Assembly: GCA_023128965.1 (NCBI GenBank)
Contig: JAGMCY010000116.1
Span: 1 to 14,625 of the forward strand
DNA length: 14,625 nt
Direction of reading: 5' to 3'
Origin: Candidatus Aenigmatarchaeota archaeon
GTDB lineage: Archaea; Aenigmatarchaeota; Aenigmatarchaeia; QMZP01; QMZT01
The notes under the pieces: model-generated
Told to the model about the DNA's origin: nothing
What the model saw: only the letters and a program-made list of their open reading frames with translations
Databases searched by the model: none
Shown here: positions 1 to 6,138 of the stretch, piece after piece
Position numbering within the stretch: the stretch's first letter is position 1
Layout: each line of letters opens with the position of its first letter
Translations under genes and position numbers: made by a program

Positions 1-435
1 TTCATGGAAAAAAACAGCGAGCTTTTCAGTAAACGCCTTCGTGAAGGGAAGATAAAGTGGTGTCATGGGGATTTGCATTCCGGGAACATCTTCGTTGTGG
101 ACGATAAGATATACATATTCGACGCGATCGAGTTCAACGAGCGCTTCGCCTGTTCGGACGTGGTGAGCGATATCGCCTTCCTCTCGATGGACCTAGATTT
201 CCGCCACAAGAAATTCCTTTCGGGCTATTTCATCAAGAAATACATCGAGAAGAGCGGGGACAGCGAGATCCTAAAACTCCTCAACTTCTATAAATGTTAT
301 CGAGCGTACGTTAGGGGGAAGGTTCTTGGATTCCGGATAGATGACCCGAATATCCCTGATTCCGAAAAGAAAGAAGCGATGGACACGGCAAAAATCTACT
401 TCCAGCTTGCCCTCGAGTACGCGAAGAATTTCTAG
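1..435 (+). CDS. Aminoglycoside phosphotransferase-fold kinase, C-terminal part (cut by window edge)
   Basis: This is the end of a small-molecule kinase of the aminoglycoside/choline phosphotransferase fold. The visible part holds the Brenner-type catalytic loop HGDLHSGNIF (residues 21-30 counted from the ATG at position 4), followed by the metal-binding stretch IYIFDAIEF, whose Asp would hold magnesium. A helical C-terminal lobe follows. The frame is open at base 1, and only 20 residues precede the catalytic loop instead of the whole N-lobe, so the ATG at 4 is almost certainly internal. The spacing and the AIEFN sequence after the Asp recall COG2187-type proteins, in which this domain can be fused to a P-loop kinase domain; that is from memory. 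The substrate is unknown, and resistance to aminoglycosides should not be assumed. Its stop overlaps the stop of the convergent winged-helix gene by 4 nt. Confidence 0.8.
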   Translation, partial: FMEKNSELFSKRLREGKIKWCHGDLHSGNIFVVDDKIYIFDAIEFNERFACSDVVSDIAFLSMDLDFRHKKFLSGYFIKKYIEKSGDSEILKLLNFYKCYRAYVRGKVLGFRIDDPNIPDSEKKEAMDTAKIYFQLALEYAKNF

Positions 436-752
436 GCTTTCTTTTTCTTCCTGAACATCCCGTTCACGGACTCCTCTCCGTAGAGCGTCTGCTCATAGAG
501 TTCAGGGTATTTCTCGAGGATTTCGAGTCCGTTGAGAGTCGGATCGCTCAACTCCCAGACGTACGAGTTCCTTTTCTTGTCAAAATTCTTCCTGATGAAG
601 CCGGTCTTTTCTAGAATAACCATGTTGGGGACGAGCCTTTCAAGGTTTCTCGGGGATTTATCCGCGACGTGATTTATGATCTCGTTCGTGGTCACAGGCC
701 TGTTCTGTTTTTCCAGAATCTCCTTTAACAGATTGAAGGTTATTATCGGCAT
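432..752 (-). CDS. Small winged helix-turn-helix protein
   Basis: A 106-residue protein. Residues about 5-70 look like a winged helix: LLKEILEKQNRPVTTNEII is a helix-turn-helix start, then NLERLVPNMVILEKTGFI is a likely recognition helix, and RKNFDKKRNSYVWELS resembles a beta wing. The C-terminal tail is acidic and then ends RKKKKA. This suggests a DNA-binding regulator, but no family is recognised and no ligand domain is present. Its ATG follows directly on the TGA of the broken Cys-rich ORF upstream (TGAATG), so the two were probably one transcript driven by the TATA box near 964-974. The 3' end overlaps the convergent kinase gene by 4 nt. Confidence 0.65.
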   Translation of the reverse strand: MPIITFNLLKEILEKQNRPVTTNEIINHVADKSPRNLERLVPNMVILEKTGFIRKNFDKKRNSYVWELSDPTLNGLEILEKYPELYEQTLYGEESVNGMFRKKKKA

Positions 753-947
753 TCAGACCGCCTTTATGAATTCACAGTTCGGATCAACTTCCACGAAATG
801 GTTTACTTTCCCCTCCCCGAATTCCCTGCATTAGTTCTCAGGCAGGTTGTCAACATCCTCCCTCGGGGAGTGAGCGACATCGCACACCCAGAAACCACGA
901 TAACACCCGCAGGCAATACTAAAATCCACTTCAAACCAACACCCCAT
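753..947 (-). pseudogene. Small Cys-rich ORF interrupted by an in-frame TAA
   Basis: Reading the minus strand from ATG at 947-945 gives 65 codons ending in TGA at 755-753, with one in-frame TAA at 833-831 (codon 39). The first part reads MGCWFEVDFSIACGCYRGFW and continues with another Cys; after the TAA the frame goes on as CREFGEGKVNHFVEVDPNCE and ends in FIKAV. Six cysteines are spread over both halves. Coding is supported by three things: a TATA box 17-27 nt upstream of the ATG, a TGA directly abutting the ATG of the winged-helix gene, and protein-like composition on both sides of the TAA. The simplest view is a nonsense change (for example Tyr TAC/TAT to TAA) in a small metal-binding protein, or a sequence error. 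TAA ends several other genes here, so a reassigned codon is unlikely. No family recognised. Confidence 0.5.
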
Positions 948-963
948 TCAAAATTGATTATTT

Positions 964-974
964 GATTTAAAAAT
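964..974 (-). promoter_or_regulatory. TATA box for the Cys-rich ORF and winged-helix gene
   Basis: Minus-strand ATTTTTAAATC lies 17-27 nt upstream of the ATG at 947, the distance expected for a leaderless archaeal transcript. It sits in the AT-rich gap just after the stop of alaX (984), so the downstream pair can be transcribed independently. Confidence 0.5.
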
Positions 975-983
975 TAACCAGAT

Positions 984-1700
984 TCAGACAACCTTGAAGT
1001 AGACCCTGCGGTTATTTTTTCCTTTGTTCTCCGCCTTGATGAATTCGATCTTCCCTATCTCTTTCGTTGACTTAACGTGCGTCCCACCGTCAGCCTGTAT
1101 ATCGAAACCGTCGATTTCAACGATCCTGAGTTCCTTTATGTTCGGGGGAAGAACATTCGCTAGCTTCGTTATATTTTCGATTTTAATAGCCTCTTCCCTC
1201 GGAAGGAAATATGTTTTGACATTGAGATCTTTCTCCACGATCTCGTTCGCCTTTGCGAAATATTCTGACATCTTCTCCCTGTCGAAGTCCTCCAGGCTGA
1301 AGTCTATCCTTGATTTATCTAGACCCAGCTGGTTGCCCGTTATAAACGCACCTGAATCCCTGTGGAAAACCTCTGAAATTAGGTGAGCTGCCGTGTGCAT
1401 CCGCATGAGTGCATAACGTCTCTCCCAGTCTATCACCCCTTTGACCACGTCTCCTTCTTTCAATCCTTCCCTCGAAACCTCGTGCGAGATATTCCCCGAG
1501 AACTTCCCAACATAAACGACCGGGTATTCAACATCGCCTTTAGTCAGCTTTCCCGTGTCGTAAGGCTGTCCTCCGGAATCCGGGTAGAAAGCTGTTTTGT
1601 CAAGAACGATGAAGAACTTGTTCTCCCCGCCCTTGGTTACGCTCTCCACCTTAGCCTCGAATTCCTTCAGATACGAATCGTCCATGTAAAGCGCGTTCAT
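984..1700 (-). CDS. alaX: Alanyl-tRNA editing protein AlaX (medium form)
   Basis: A free-standing editing domain that hydrolyses mischarged Ser- or Gly-tRNA(Ala), related to the editing domain of alanyl-tRNA synthetase. With the start at 1700 it has 238 residues, the size of AlaX-M. The N-terminal AlaRS-like beta domain contains TAFYPDSGGQPYDTG (about 36-50). The metal site includes H102 and H106 (MHTAAH) and GGTH at 205-208. The expected Cys of the CxxxH pair is Asp (D204), so one zinc ligand is altered. A longer frame starting at 1811 exists, but its first 37 residues are translated out of the tRNA gene upstream. The next Met (M6) is also possible. Only 21 nt separate it from the initiator tRNA, with no clear TATA box between, so co-transcription with the tRNA is likely. 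Confidence 0.9.
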   Translation of the reverse strand: MNALYMDDSYLKEFEAKVESVTKGGENKFFIVLDKTAFYPDSGGQPYDTGKLTKGDVEYPVVYVGKFSGNISHEVSREGLKEGDVVKGVIDWERRYALMRMHTAAHLISEVFHRDSGAFITGNQLGLDKSRIDFSLEDFDREKMSEYFAKANEIVEKDLNVKTYFLPREEAIKIENITKLANVLPPNIKELRIVEIDGFDIQADGGTHVKSTKEIGKIEFIKAENKGKNNRRVYFKVV

Positions 1701-1721
1701 GTTTGCACCATTCGAAAATAA

Positions 1722-1817
1722 TAGCGGGAGGTGGAGTACCACCTCCCGAAGAAGGTTTTGAACCACCGACCTCTGGGTTATGGGCCCAGCGAGCACTCCA
1801 GGCTGCTCCATCCCGCT
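1722..1817 (-). tRNA. Initiator tRNA-Met(CAT) with a 21-nt intron in the T loop
   Basis: A complete cloverleaf on the minus strand: acceptor AGCGGGA/TCCCGCT (1811-1817 with 1723-1729), D stem GAGC/GCTC, anticodon arm CTGGG-CCCATAA-CCCAG, T stem GGTGG/CCACC and A73. The A1-T72 pair and three G-C pairs below the anticodon loop mark it as the initiator. CCA is not encoded. The T loop is interrupted: TTCAAA is followed by 21 extra nt before T and CCACC; removing them (1736-1756) gives TTCAAAT and a 75-nt tRNA. Position 33 is C instead of the near-universal U. A TATA box lies about 30 nt upstream. alaX starts 21 nt after the tRNA. Confidence 0.92.
1736..1756 (-). other. tRNA-Met intron, T loop (position 59/60)
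   Basis: A 21-nt intron that folds as CCTTC-TTCG-GGAGG, flanked by 3-nt bulges AAA and ACT. The central helix would be TTCA with TGGT, with one T-T mismatch. The flanking outer helix is the T stem itself. Splice points are inferred from the BHB geometry and the restored T loop. Confidence 0.8.
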
Positions 1818-1840
1818 ATATTGTAATGTATTAAGAAAAG

Positions 1841-1851
1841 GTTTTTATAAA
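1841..1851 (-). promoter_or_regulatory. TATA box for initiator tRNA (and probably alaX)
   Basis: Minus-strand TTTATAAAAAC is centred about 29 nt upstream of the tRNA 5' end, the normal archaeal spacing. It fills the gap between the nitroreductase stop (1858) and the tRNA. Confidence 0.65.
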
Positions 1852-1857
1852 TAAAAC

Positions 1858-2355
1858 CTAGAATCTCTCCCAGCGTATCACTTCTTCCATCCGTTTCTTA
1901 TCGTGCGGTTCAGGGTTCTTTTCGAAATAACCGAGCGGAATGAAGCAGACTATCTCGTAGTTCTCAGAAACGTTGAGGAGATTCCTCGCTTGTTCAATGT
2001 CTTTCTTCAGGGCTGCGACGTAGCAAGATCCTACCCCCAGACTTTTCGCTGCCAACATGATGTTTTCAGAAGCCAGACAACAATCCTCCACATGCCTTTT
2101 CACATCCTTCCTCCCGCAAACCACGATGCATGCGGTCGCATCCTTTATGAAAGGGCCCCAGTTAACGATCCCCGAGAGCTTGGAGAGATTCTCCTTCTCC
2201 GTGACCACGAGGAAGACCCAGTGCTGGATGTTGCGAGCGGATGGAGAGAGCCTTGCGCAATCCACTATCTCCTCTAGAATTCGCTTGTCTATGGGCCTGT
2301 CCGAAAAATTTCGTATGCTCCTCCTGTCCCTGATCATGTTGATGAATTCGTTCAT
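1858..2355 (-). CDS. Nitroreductase family FMN-dependent oxidoreductase
   Basis: A 165-residue NAD(P)H-dependent flavin oxidoreductase of the nitroreductase fold, probably a cytosolic homodimer. The N-terminal RDRRSIRNFSDRPID (about 9-23) supplies the FMN-phosphate-binding arginines and serine. The SPSARNIQHWVFLVV segment (about 37-51) is the flavin/dimer strand typical of the family, and LAAKSLGVGSCYVAAL (about 102-117) precedes the second half. The C-terminal IVCFIPLGYFEKNPEPHDKK matches the usual family ending. Length is at the short end for the family. The natural substrate cannot be read from the sequence. Its ATG overlaps the stop of the upstream membrane-protein gene by 4 nt (ATGA), which implies one operon with coupled translation. 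Confidence 0.85.
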   Translation of the reverse strand: MNEFINMIRDRRSIRNFSDRPIDKRILEEIVDCARLSPSARNIQHWVFLVVTEKENLSKLSGIVNWGPFIKDATACIVVCGRKDVKRHVEDCCLASENIMLAAKSLGVGSCYVAALKKDIEQARNLLNVSENYEIVCFIPLGYFEKNPEPHDKKRMEEVIRWERF

Positions 2356-2843
2356 CTTCTCTCCTTTTGCCCGAATTTATTGTAGAAGTTCCCTAGCAAA
2401 TATCCGAACACAAGGAAGAACACAACGTTTAAAGGCGTGAGCATTATGTATCTGGTCTGGACCATGAATATCCCCCCTATCACGCCCGGGTATGCGAGCT
2501 CTCCCAAACCGATTCCTATAAGAAGCAGGATGCAAAGGAACAGACCTTTCCTTTTCGAATCCTTGCCAAGGAGTTCATTGTACATCAAGGTGAATATGAA
2601 ACACACGATTATCCCCGCTATGATCCCGCCGATTATTGAGCCTGGGATGGCGGAGATCATCCCTATATCCGCAAGCTGCTCCATGGATAAAGGAATCTCA
2701 ACGTTCGAAGGGATCGAGCTTCGCATCAGTTCTATAATCTGCTCCCTGTAGAAAACAAATGTGAGGACCGAAACTATACCTTGCAGAATCCCGTATATAA
2801 CCCCTGCCACGGCGCCTGTCTTAAAAATCCTTCCCCAATCCAT
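2352..2843 (-). CDS. Four-helix integral membrane protein, unknown function
   Basis: A 163-residue hydrophobic protein with four likely transmembrane segments: about 11-32 (GAVAGVIYGILQGIVSVLTF), 62-89 (a long Gly/Ile-rich stretch ending IIVCFIFTLMY), 99-128 (LFLCILLLIGIGLGELAYPG and following) and 134-156 (LTPLNVVFFLVFGYLLGNFY). The loop between helices 1 and 2 (about 33-60) is the longest soluble part. Gly-rich helices suggest tight packing. I do not recognise a family. It is the first gene of a two-gene operon with the nitroreductase. The start is supported by a TATA-like element 18-27 nt upstream, suggesting a leaderless message. Confidence 0.7.
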   Translation of the reverse strand: MDWGRIFKTGAVAGVIYGILQGIVSVLTFVFYREQIIELMRSSIPSNVEIPLSMEQLADIGMISAIPGSIIGGIIAGIIVCFIFTLMYNELLGKDSKRKGLFLCILLLIGIGLGELAYPGVIGGIFMVQTRYIMLTPLNVVFFLVFGYLLGNFYNKFGQKERR

Positions 2844-2860
2844 GAATATACTTAATTTCC

Positions 2861-2870
2861 GTATATTTAT
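2861..2870. promoter_or_regulatory. AT-rich element that can serve both divergent promoters
   Basis: GTATATTTAT on the plus strand reads ATAAATATAC on the minus strand. It is centred about 23 nt from the minus-strand start at 2843 and about 29 nt from the plus-strand start at 2895. It is the only good TATA-like element in the 51-nt gap. Confidence 0.4.
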
Positions 2871-2894
2871 TGGTTCGCCCTCATAGAATAAAAT

Positions 2895-3071
2895 ATGGAA
2901 AGAAAGGGATTGTTTCCTTTGTGGTTCACCGCGATTTTAGGGTTTTTATTCCTCGTTATCGGAGCGTATTTAGCGATCGCGATGTCCGCGAGTCCGGTGG
3001 CGTTCTGGTCAGGAATAGTCTTGATAATAACAGGAATCTTAATGATAATAATAACCGCGGTTCTCGGTTAG
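2895..3071 (+). CDS. 58-residue two-helix membrane protein
   Basis: A short ORF beginning MERKGLFPLWFTAILGFLFL. Two hydrophobic spans, about residues 9-29 and 36-57, are separated by a short MSASPVA turn. The charged N-terminus (ERK) and hydrophobic remainder suggest a helical hairpin with little soluble part. It sits in a different frame from a longer 72-codon ORF beginning at 2870, which looks non-coding. The start lies about 25-34 nt from the AT-rich element at 2861-2870, and a hairpin follows the stop by 26 nt. The function is unknown. It is transcribed away from the membrane protein/nitroreductase operon and towards PCNA. Confidence 0.6.
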   Translation: MERKGLFPLWFTAILGFLFLVIGAYLAIAMSASPVAFWSGIVLIITGILMIIITAVLG

Positions 3072-3097
3072 AATTTCGAGAAACGTGAAAATCGAAA

Positions 3098-3120
3098 GAC
3101 GTAGGCAAAAAGCCCACGTC
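3098..3120. terminator. Hairpin between convergent genes
   Basis: GACGTAGGC and GCCCACGTC pair around an AAAAA loop: 5 bp, one A-C mismatch, then 3 bp. It lies in the 56-nt gap between the stop of the small membrane protein (+) and the stop of PCNA (-). A terminator role is inferred from place only; there is no long T run directly after it on either strand. Confidence 0.4.
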
Positions 3121-3127
3121 AACTAAT

Positions 3128-3877
3128 TTATTCTTCCACGCGCGGGGCGAGGATGAACGAAAGGTTTATCTTGTCTATGTCCTTGAACACCATCCTCATT
3201 GGATAGTCATTCGCGAATTCGAGCGCGACTTTGTCTGCGAACTTCGCCGCCTTTATTATCTTCTTCAGGTATTCGAGCGGGTAGCGAGACCTTATCGGTT
3301 CTGCTGCTTCGAGCTTGGCAAGGCCTTCCCCCCCTTTTTTCAGCTCGAGCTGCGAGGAGGAGATGTCACCCTTTGCCCATATCTTGAAGAGTTCGGGATT
3401 CGTCTCAAAAACGACAGAATCATCAACTATGTCCGCGTCCGATATCCCCTCTTCCAGAACGTTCGAATCCAACTCGACCTTGCCCTTGAATTCGAGCTGG
3501 TCTAACGGGGGTTTCTCTGTCGAGATGTTCAACAGGGGGATCTCGAATTTCCTCGTTCCTTTCCCCTGCATTGTGAATTCCAGGACGTTGGATCCGTCCT
3601 CCTTGTTGAGTATGACTTTTTCCCCTGTTTTTATCCTCTTAACCACAGCCACGAGGTTCGCAAGGTTGAGACCGAGCAGGTTCTCCCCAGCGACCTTGAA
3701 ATCATCAAACGCCGAAGCCAATAATTGGAAATCAACAACGGCTATCATGCTCCTGTCCGGAGAAAGGAGAGACAAACCGTTTGAATCAACCTTAAATACC
3801 CCCTCATCTATGATCTCCGCTATTATGGGTATGGAATTCTTCAGCAAATCCGCGTTACTCAAAGTTATCTTGAACAT
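3128..3877 (-). CDS. pcn: DNA polymerase sliding clamp (PCNA)
   Basis: PCNA forms a trimeric ring that tethers replicative polymerase, Fen1, ligase and other PIP-box proteins to DNA. The 249-residue length is normal. The N-terminus (MFKITLSNADLLKNSIPIIA), the SPDRSMIAVVDFQL strand (about 39-52), the LNLANLVAVVKRIK helix (about 70-83) and the C-terminal strand NLSFILAPRVEE are typical of archaeal clamps. A linker around residues 115-128 connects the two half-domains. A strong Shine-Dalgarno site (GGGAGGTG) precedes the ATG by 5 nt. The gene follows an OB-fold protein on the same strand after 51 nt, so both are probably one replication operon. Confidence 0.96.
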   Translation of the reverse strand: MFKITLSNADLLKNSIPIIAEIIDEGVFKVDSNGLSLLSPDRSMIAVVDFQLLASAFDDFKVAGENLLGLNLANLVAVVKRIKTGEKVILNKEDGSNVLEFTMQGKGTRKFEIPLLNISTEKPPLDQLEFKGKVELDSNVLEEGISDADIVDDSVVFETNPELFKIWAKGDISSSQLELKKGGEGLAKLEAAEPIRSRYPLEYLKKIIKAAKFADKVALEFANDYPMRMVFKDIDKINLSFILAPRVEE

Positions 3878-3882
3878 CTAAA

Positions 3883-3890
3883 CACCTCCC
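3883..3890 (-). promoter_or_regulatory. Strong Shine-Dalgarno site of PCNA
   Basis: Minus-strand GGGAGGTG is 5 nt before the PCNA ATG. Most genes in this window seem leaderless, so this strong site supports PCNA being translated from within a polycistronic message begun upstream of the OB-fold gene. Confidence 0.7.
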
Positions 3891-3928
3891 AGGATATACT
3901 TATTGGAACATTAGGATTTTAATATGTA

Positions 3929-4261
3929 TCACTCCTTTTCGAGTTCGCTCACCTTTTTATAAAGTTCTAAATCCACGTCACTCATGTCCTGAAGGATCTC
4001 CCCCTGGATTTCAAATCCCTCTTCCGCAGGTATAACCCTTCCGAACACCCGGACCCTCTTGTTCACTTCAGTTTCGAAAGGTTCGGTGAAGATAACGTTT
4101 ATCTTCCCCGTCCCGTCATCGAGAACGATCACGTTCTCTTTCTTGTCGATTACCATCCCCAGCAACCGGACGCGCACGTCGTCCTTCCCGATTTCCGTTA
4201 CCTTCTTTTCGTAGGCTGGCAGCCTTCTCGGGGAAACGAATCCTTCAAGGGTTTCTGGCAT
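3929..4261 (-). CDS. Small OB-fold nucleic-acid-binding protein (RPA32-like candidate)
   Basis: A 110-residue single OB-fold protein. Residues about 23-90 alternate strands in the OB pattern: VRVRLLGMVIDKKENVIVLDD, then GTGKINVIFTEPF, then KRVRVFGRVIPAEEGFEIQG. This pattern (strand, DDGTG turn, strand, RVFGRV strand) is that of small RPA subunits and of OB-tRNA/helicase-type domains. A short C-terminal helix (LELYKKVSELEKE) could mediate oligomerisation. Gene order directly before PCNA supports a role in single-strand DNA handling at the fork, but the exact partner is not shown. A TATA box 20-30 nt upstream implies a leaderless start at 4261. Confidence 0.7.
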   Translation of the reverse strand: MPETLEGFVSPRRLPAYEKKVTEIGKDDVRVRLLGMVIDKKENVIVLDDGTGKINVIFTEPFETEVNKRVRVFGRVIPAEEGFEIQGEILQDMSDVDLELYKKVSELEKE

Positions 4262-4280
4262 TATTGAAATATGTGAATAA

Positions 4281-4291
4281 AATTTATAAGC
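4281..4291 (-). promoter_or_regulatory. TATA box of the OB-fold/PCNA operon
   Basis: Minus-strand GCTTATAAATT is centred about 25 nt before the ATG at 4261, giving a leaderless transcript. It is separate from the TATA box of the divergent plus-strand gene. Confidence 0.6.
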
Positions 4292-4316
4292 TTAAGGTTG
4301 ACAGGCCGCGAAATAC

Positions 4317-4324
4317 AATTTATA
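4317..4324 (+). promoter_or_regulatory. TATA box of the 475-residue surface protein
   Basis: ATTTATAT is centred about 26 nt before the ATG at 4347, consistent with a leaderless transcript. Confidence 0.6.
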
Positions 4325-4346
4325 TCCCCCAAAACAATAAAATTAT

Positions 4347-5774
4347 ATGAGAATTTCGGTTTTCATCTTACTTTTAACATTCCTCCTGTTAGCGTCGACA
4401 GGCAGTTCTCTGGAGAGCGGAACTATCTTCTCTGTTCAACCGGGAACAGGATACAGATGTGTTTACGTAAGCCTGCCGCAGGACCTTGGCCTGAGCTACC
4501 TGAATGAGACAACAGAAACGATAATAGAGACGGATAAGGAGGAAAGCCCATGGGTTGACATGACGTACAGCAAGGTCGTTATGGAGCCGGGCGTTATAAA
4601 CAAGAATCCGGTTTGCTTCTATTATTCCGAAGAAGAAGAGGGGAAATTTTCTTTCTACAGGATAAGCCTGTCCTCACGTGATCTCGGGATTTCGAGCGCT
4701 ATCTCAGGGGGGTTGTGTGTTTCGGATTACGAGGATGTTGATACAGGGGTGGAGGCAACTAATGAAACTGATATATGCGATCTGCTTAACGAGAATTCCG
4801 ACATAATAGACCTCAGCTTCAAGGAGGACGTTACGCAGGCGAAGCCGGGGGAGGTCGTGAAGAAAACGTTATACGTGACCTCGTACGCGAACCTCAGGAT
4901 AAGGCTTTCAATCGCAACGAATCTTCAGAACGATTTCGGCAATCCCGTCGTGACGACTTCACCAACGAAACCAACCGCTGTGAAGACATTCGAAATCAAC
5001 GCTCCGGAGAAGGAGGGGAATTTCGGGATGATCGTACTCGCACAGGCGGAAGGCTGCGAAATACAGGCGTGCAAAAAACAGAAACAGAGCGTGTTGTCGG
5101 TCACAAAAAAGGGAAAGGAAGGTTTTACGTCTTCGGTTATACCAAAGAACATAAACCTAAAAGAAGCGAGGGAAACCACATTCAGGGTGGTAATTTCGAA
5201 TTATGATGAGTCACAGGATTTCCTCATAGAGGCGAGTTCGGACCCCTCGCTAGGGATCGAGCCCGTATCAAAAACCGTTCGTGTTGGAAAGAATGATGAA
5301 AAAACGACGATTTTCAAAGCATTTCCAGAAGACGACGATTTATACAGGATAGAATTCAAGATAACTTCCGAAAAATCCGAGAAGTTACTGACTTCGTATC
5401 TATCGATAGGTGAACTCCTGACCGATGGCCTGAGGTATGCGAAAGCGATTGAAAGGACTTCGACCCCAGGCGTGGGGGAGAAGATAAGGAGAGCGATGGA
5501 AGAATACGAAGAAAGTTATAACCAATCGTCATACAGCGAGGGCATCAATGAGTATCAAGACTTCATTGACACGATTGATGAAATAAAGGAGACTTCTAAA
5601 ACTGACGATGATGGAAAAAAACAGGATGGAGAGCCCGGCGAAGAGGGATTCAACTGGTTATTCCTCGCGATACCCGTTATTATAATAGTGATCATTGTCC
5701 TGCTTTTTGTAGCCTACAAGAAATCGAAGGTCACGGATTCGGGATACCAGGGATACGGATACCCCAGTATTTAA
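4347..5774 (+). CDS. Secreted, C-terminally membrane-anchored surface protein, unknown function
   Basis: A 475-residue protein with a classical signal peptide (residues 1-22, RISVFILLLTFLLLASTGSS), a large extracellular part, and a transmembrane helix near 440-462 (NWLFLAIPVIIIVIIVLLFV) followed by a YKKSK stop-transfer and a Gly/Tyr-rich tail. The ectodomain looks like tandem beta-sandwich modules: about 165-255 (AKPGEVVKKTLYVTSYANLR and on) and 265-355 (INLKEARETTFRVVISNYDE and on), similar in style to archaeal CARDB/NEW3-like repeats. A helical, acidic stalk (about 375-435) comes just before the membrane. Six to eight cysteines in the ectodomain may form disulfides. The family is not recognised. 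The architecture parallels the C-terminus of the giant surface protein at the right end of the window. Leaderless start. Confidence 0.75.
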   Translation: MRISVFILLLTFLLLASTGSSLESGTIFSVQPGTGYRCVYVSLPQDLGLSYLNETTETIIETDKEESPWVDMTYSKVVMEPGVINKNPVCFYYSEEEEGKFSFYRISLSSRDLGISSAISGGLCVSDYEDVDTGVEATNETDICDLLNENSDIIDLSFKEDVTQAKPGEVVKKTLYVTSYANLRIRLSIATNLQNDFGNPVVTTSPTKPTAVKTFEINAPEKEGNFGMIVLAQAEGCEIQACKKQKQSVLSVTKKGKEGFTSSVIPKNINLKEARETTFRVVISNYDESQDFLIEASSDPSLGIEPVSKTVRVGKNDEKTTIFKAFPEDDDLYRIEFKITSEKSEKLLTSYLSIGELLTDGLRYAKAIERTSTPGVGEKIRRAMEEYEESYNQSSYSEGINEYQDFIDTIDEIKETSKTDDDGKKQDGEPGEEGFNWLFLAIPVIIIVIIVLLFVAYKKSKVTDSGYQGYGYPSI

Positions 5775-5780
5775 CAAACA

Positions 5781-5789
5781 TTTAAATAT
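5781..5789 (+). promoter_or_regulatory. TATA box of the 98-residue gene, probably also for tRNA-Gly
   Basis: TTTAAATAT lies 42-50 nt before the ATG at 5831, so the message should have a leader of about 20 nt containing the Shine-Dalgarno site. No TATA box is seen between this gene and the tRNA-Gly behind it. Confidence 0.55.
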
Positions 5790-5819
5790 AATTGTTAAAT
5801 TAATAGAAATTCAGAGACC

Positions 5820-5826
5820 GGGAGGT
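5820..5826 (+). promoter_or_regulatory. Strong Shine-Dalgarno site of the 98-residue gene
   Basis: GGGAGGT is separated by four A from the ATG at 5831. It fixes this start and shows a leadered message, unlike most neighbours. Confidence 0.75.
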
Positions 5827-5830
5827 AAAA

Positions 5831-6127
5831 ATGAAGGCAGTGTTTTTCATCCCCGCGGAGAATTTTTCCAAAGTGAAGAATGCGATTTACCAAGATGATA
5901 TGGTTTCGAGGCAAAGCATCAATTTCAGGGAATCACGAGCGCTCGGGTTTGAAAAGGATGGATATTACCTGGAGATAGACGGCTCTGGCGAGGCTATAAA
6001 GCGTACGAAGGAAATACTCGGGGACATGGGGAAGGAAGTTGACGAGAAGAAAAAGGAAGAGATTCTGAAAAAGATCTCGGAACAGGAGGAGTCCGCCGCG
6101 GAAGGATTCGGTTCGATTTTCGGTTAA
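5831..6127 (+). CDS. Small charged protein of unknown function
   Basis: A 98-residue soluble protein. The first 65 residues alternate strand and helix (MKAVFFIPAENFSKVKNAIY, then a strand-turn-strand around GFEKDGYYLEIDGSGEAIKR), suggesting a small alpha/beta ferredoxin-like or ACT-like fold. The rest is a charged helix rich in Lys and Glu (about 66-88) ending in the short tail EGFGSIFG. I do not recognise the family. The start is secure because of the Shine-Dalgarno site. tRNA-Gly begins 11 nt after the stop without its own visible promoter, so this gene may be the first part of a mixed mRNA-tRNA transcript. Confidence 0.65.
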   Translation: MKAVFFIPAENFSKVKNAIYQDDMVSRQSINFRESRALGFEKDGYYLEIDGSGEAIKRTKEILGDMGKEVDEKKKEEILKKISEQEESAAEGFGSIFG

Positions 6128-6138
6128 CTTCGGCACGT

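Noticed and set aside
1..435. Aminoglycoside resistance gene
   Set aside because: Only the kinase fold is supported; a fragment with the Brenner motif does not show drug specificity.
831..833. TAA read as a sense codon
   Set aside because: TAA ends several intact genes here (PCNA, the 475-, 98- and 167-residue proteins, the EF-like protein), so a changed code is not supported.
1701..1811. N-terminal extension of AlaX starting at 1811
   Set aside because: These 37 codons are the tRNA-Met gene read as protein; family similarity begins at the Met at 1700.
2870..3088. 72-codon ORF on the plus strand
   Set aside because: Wrong frame over the small membrane protein; composition is basic and low in structure, while the other frame gives two clear membrane helices.
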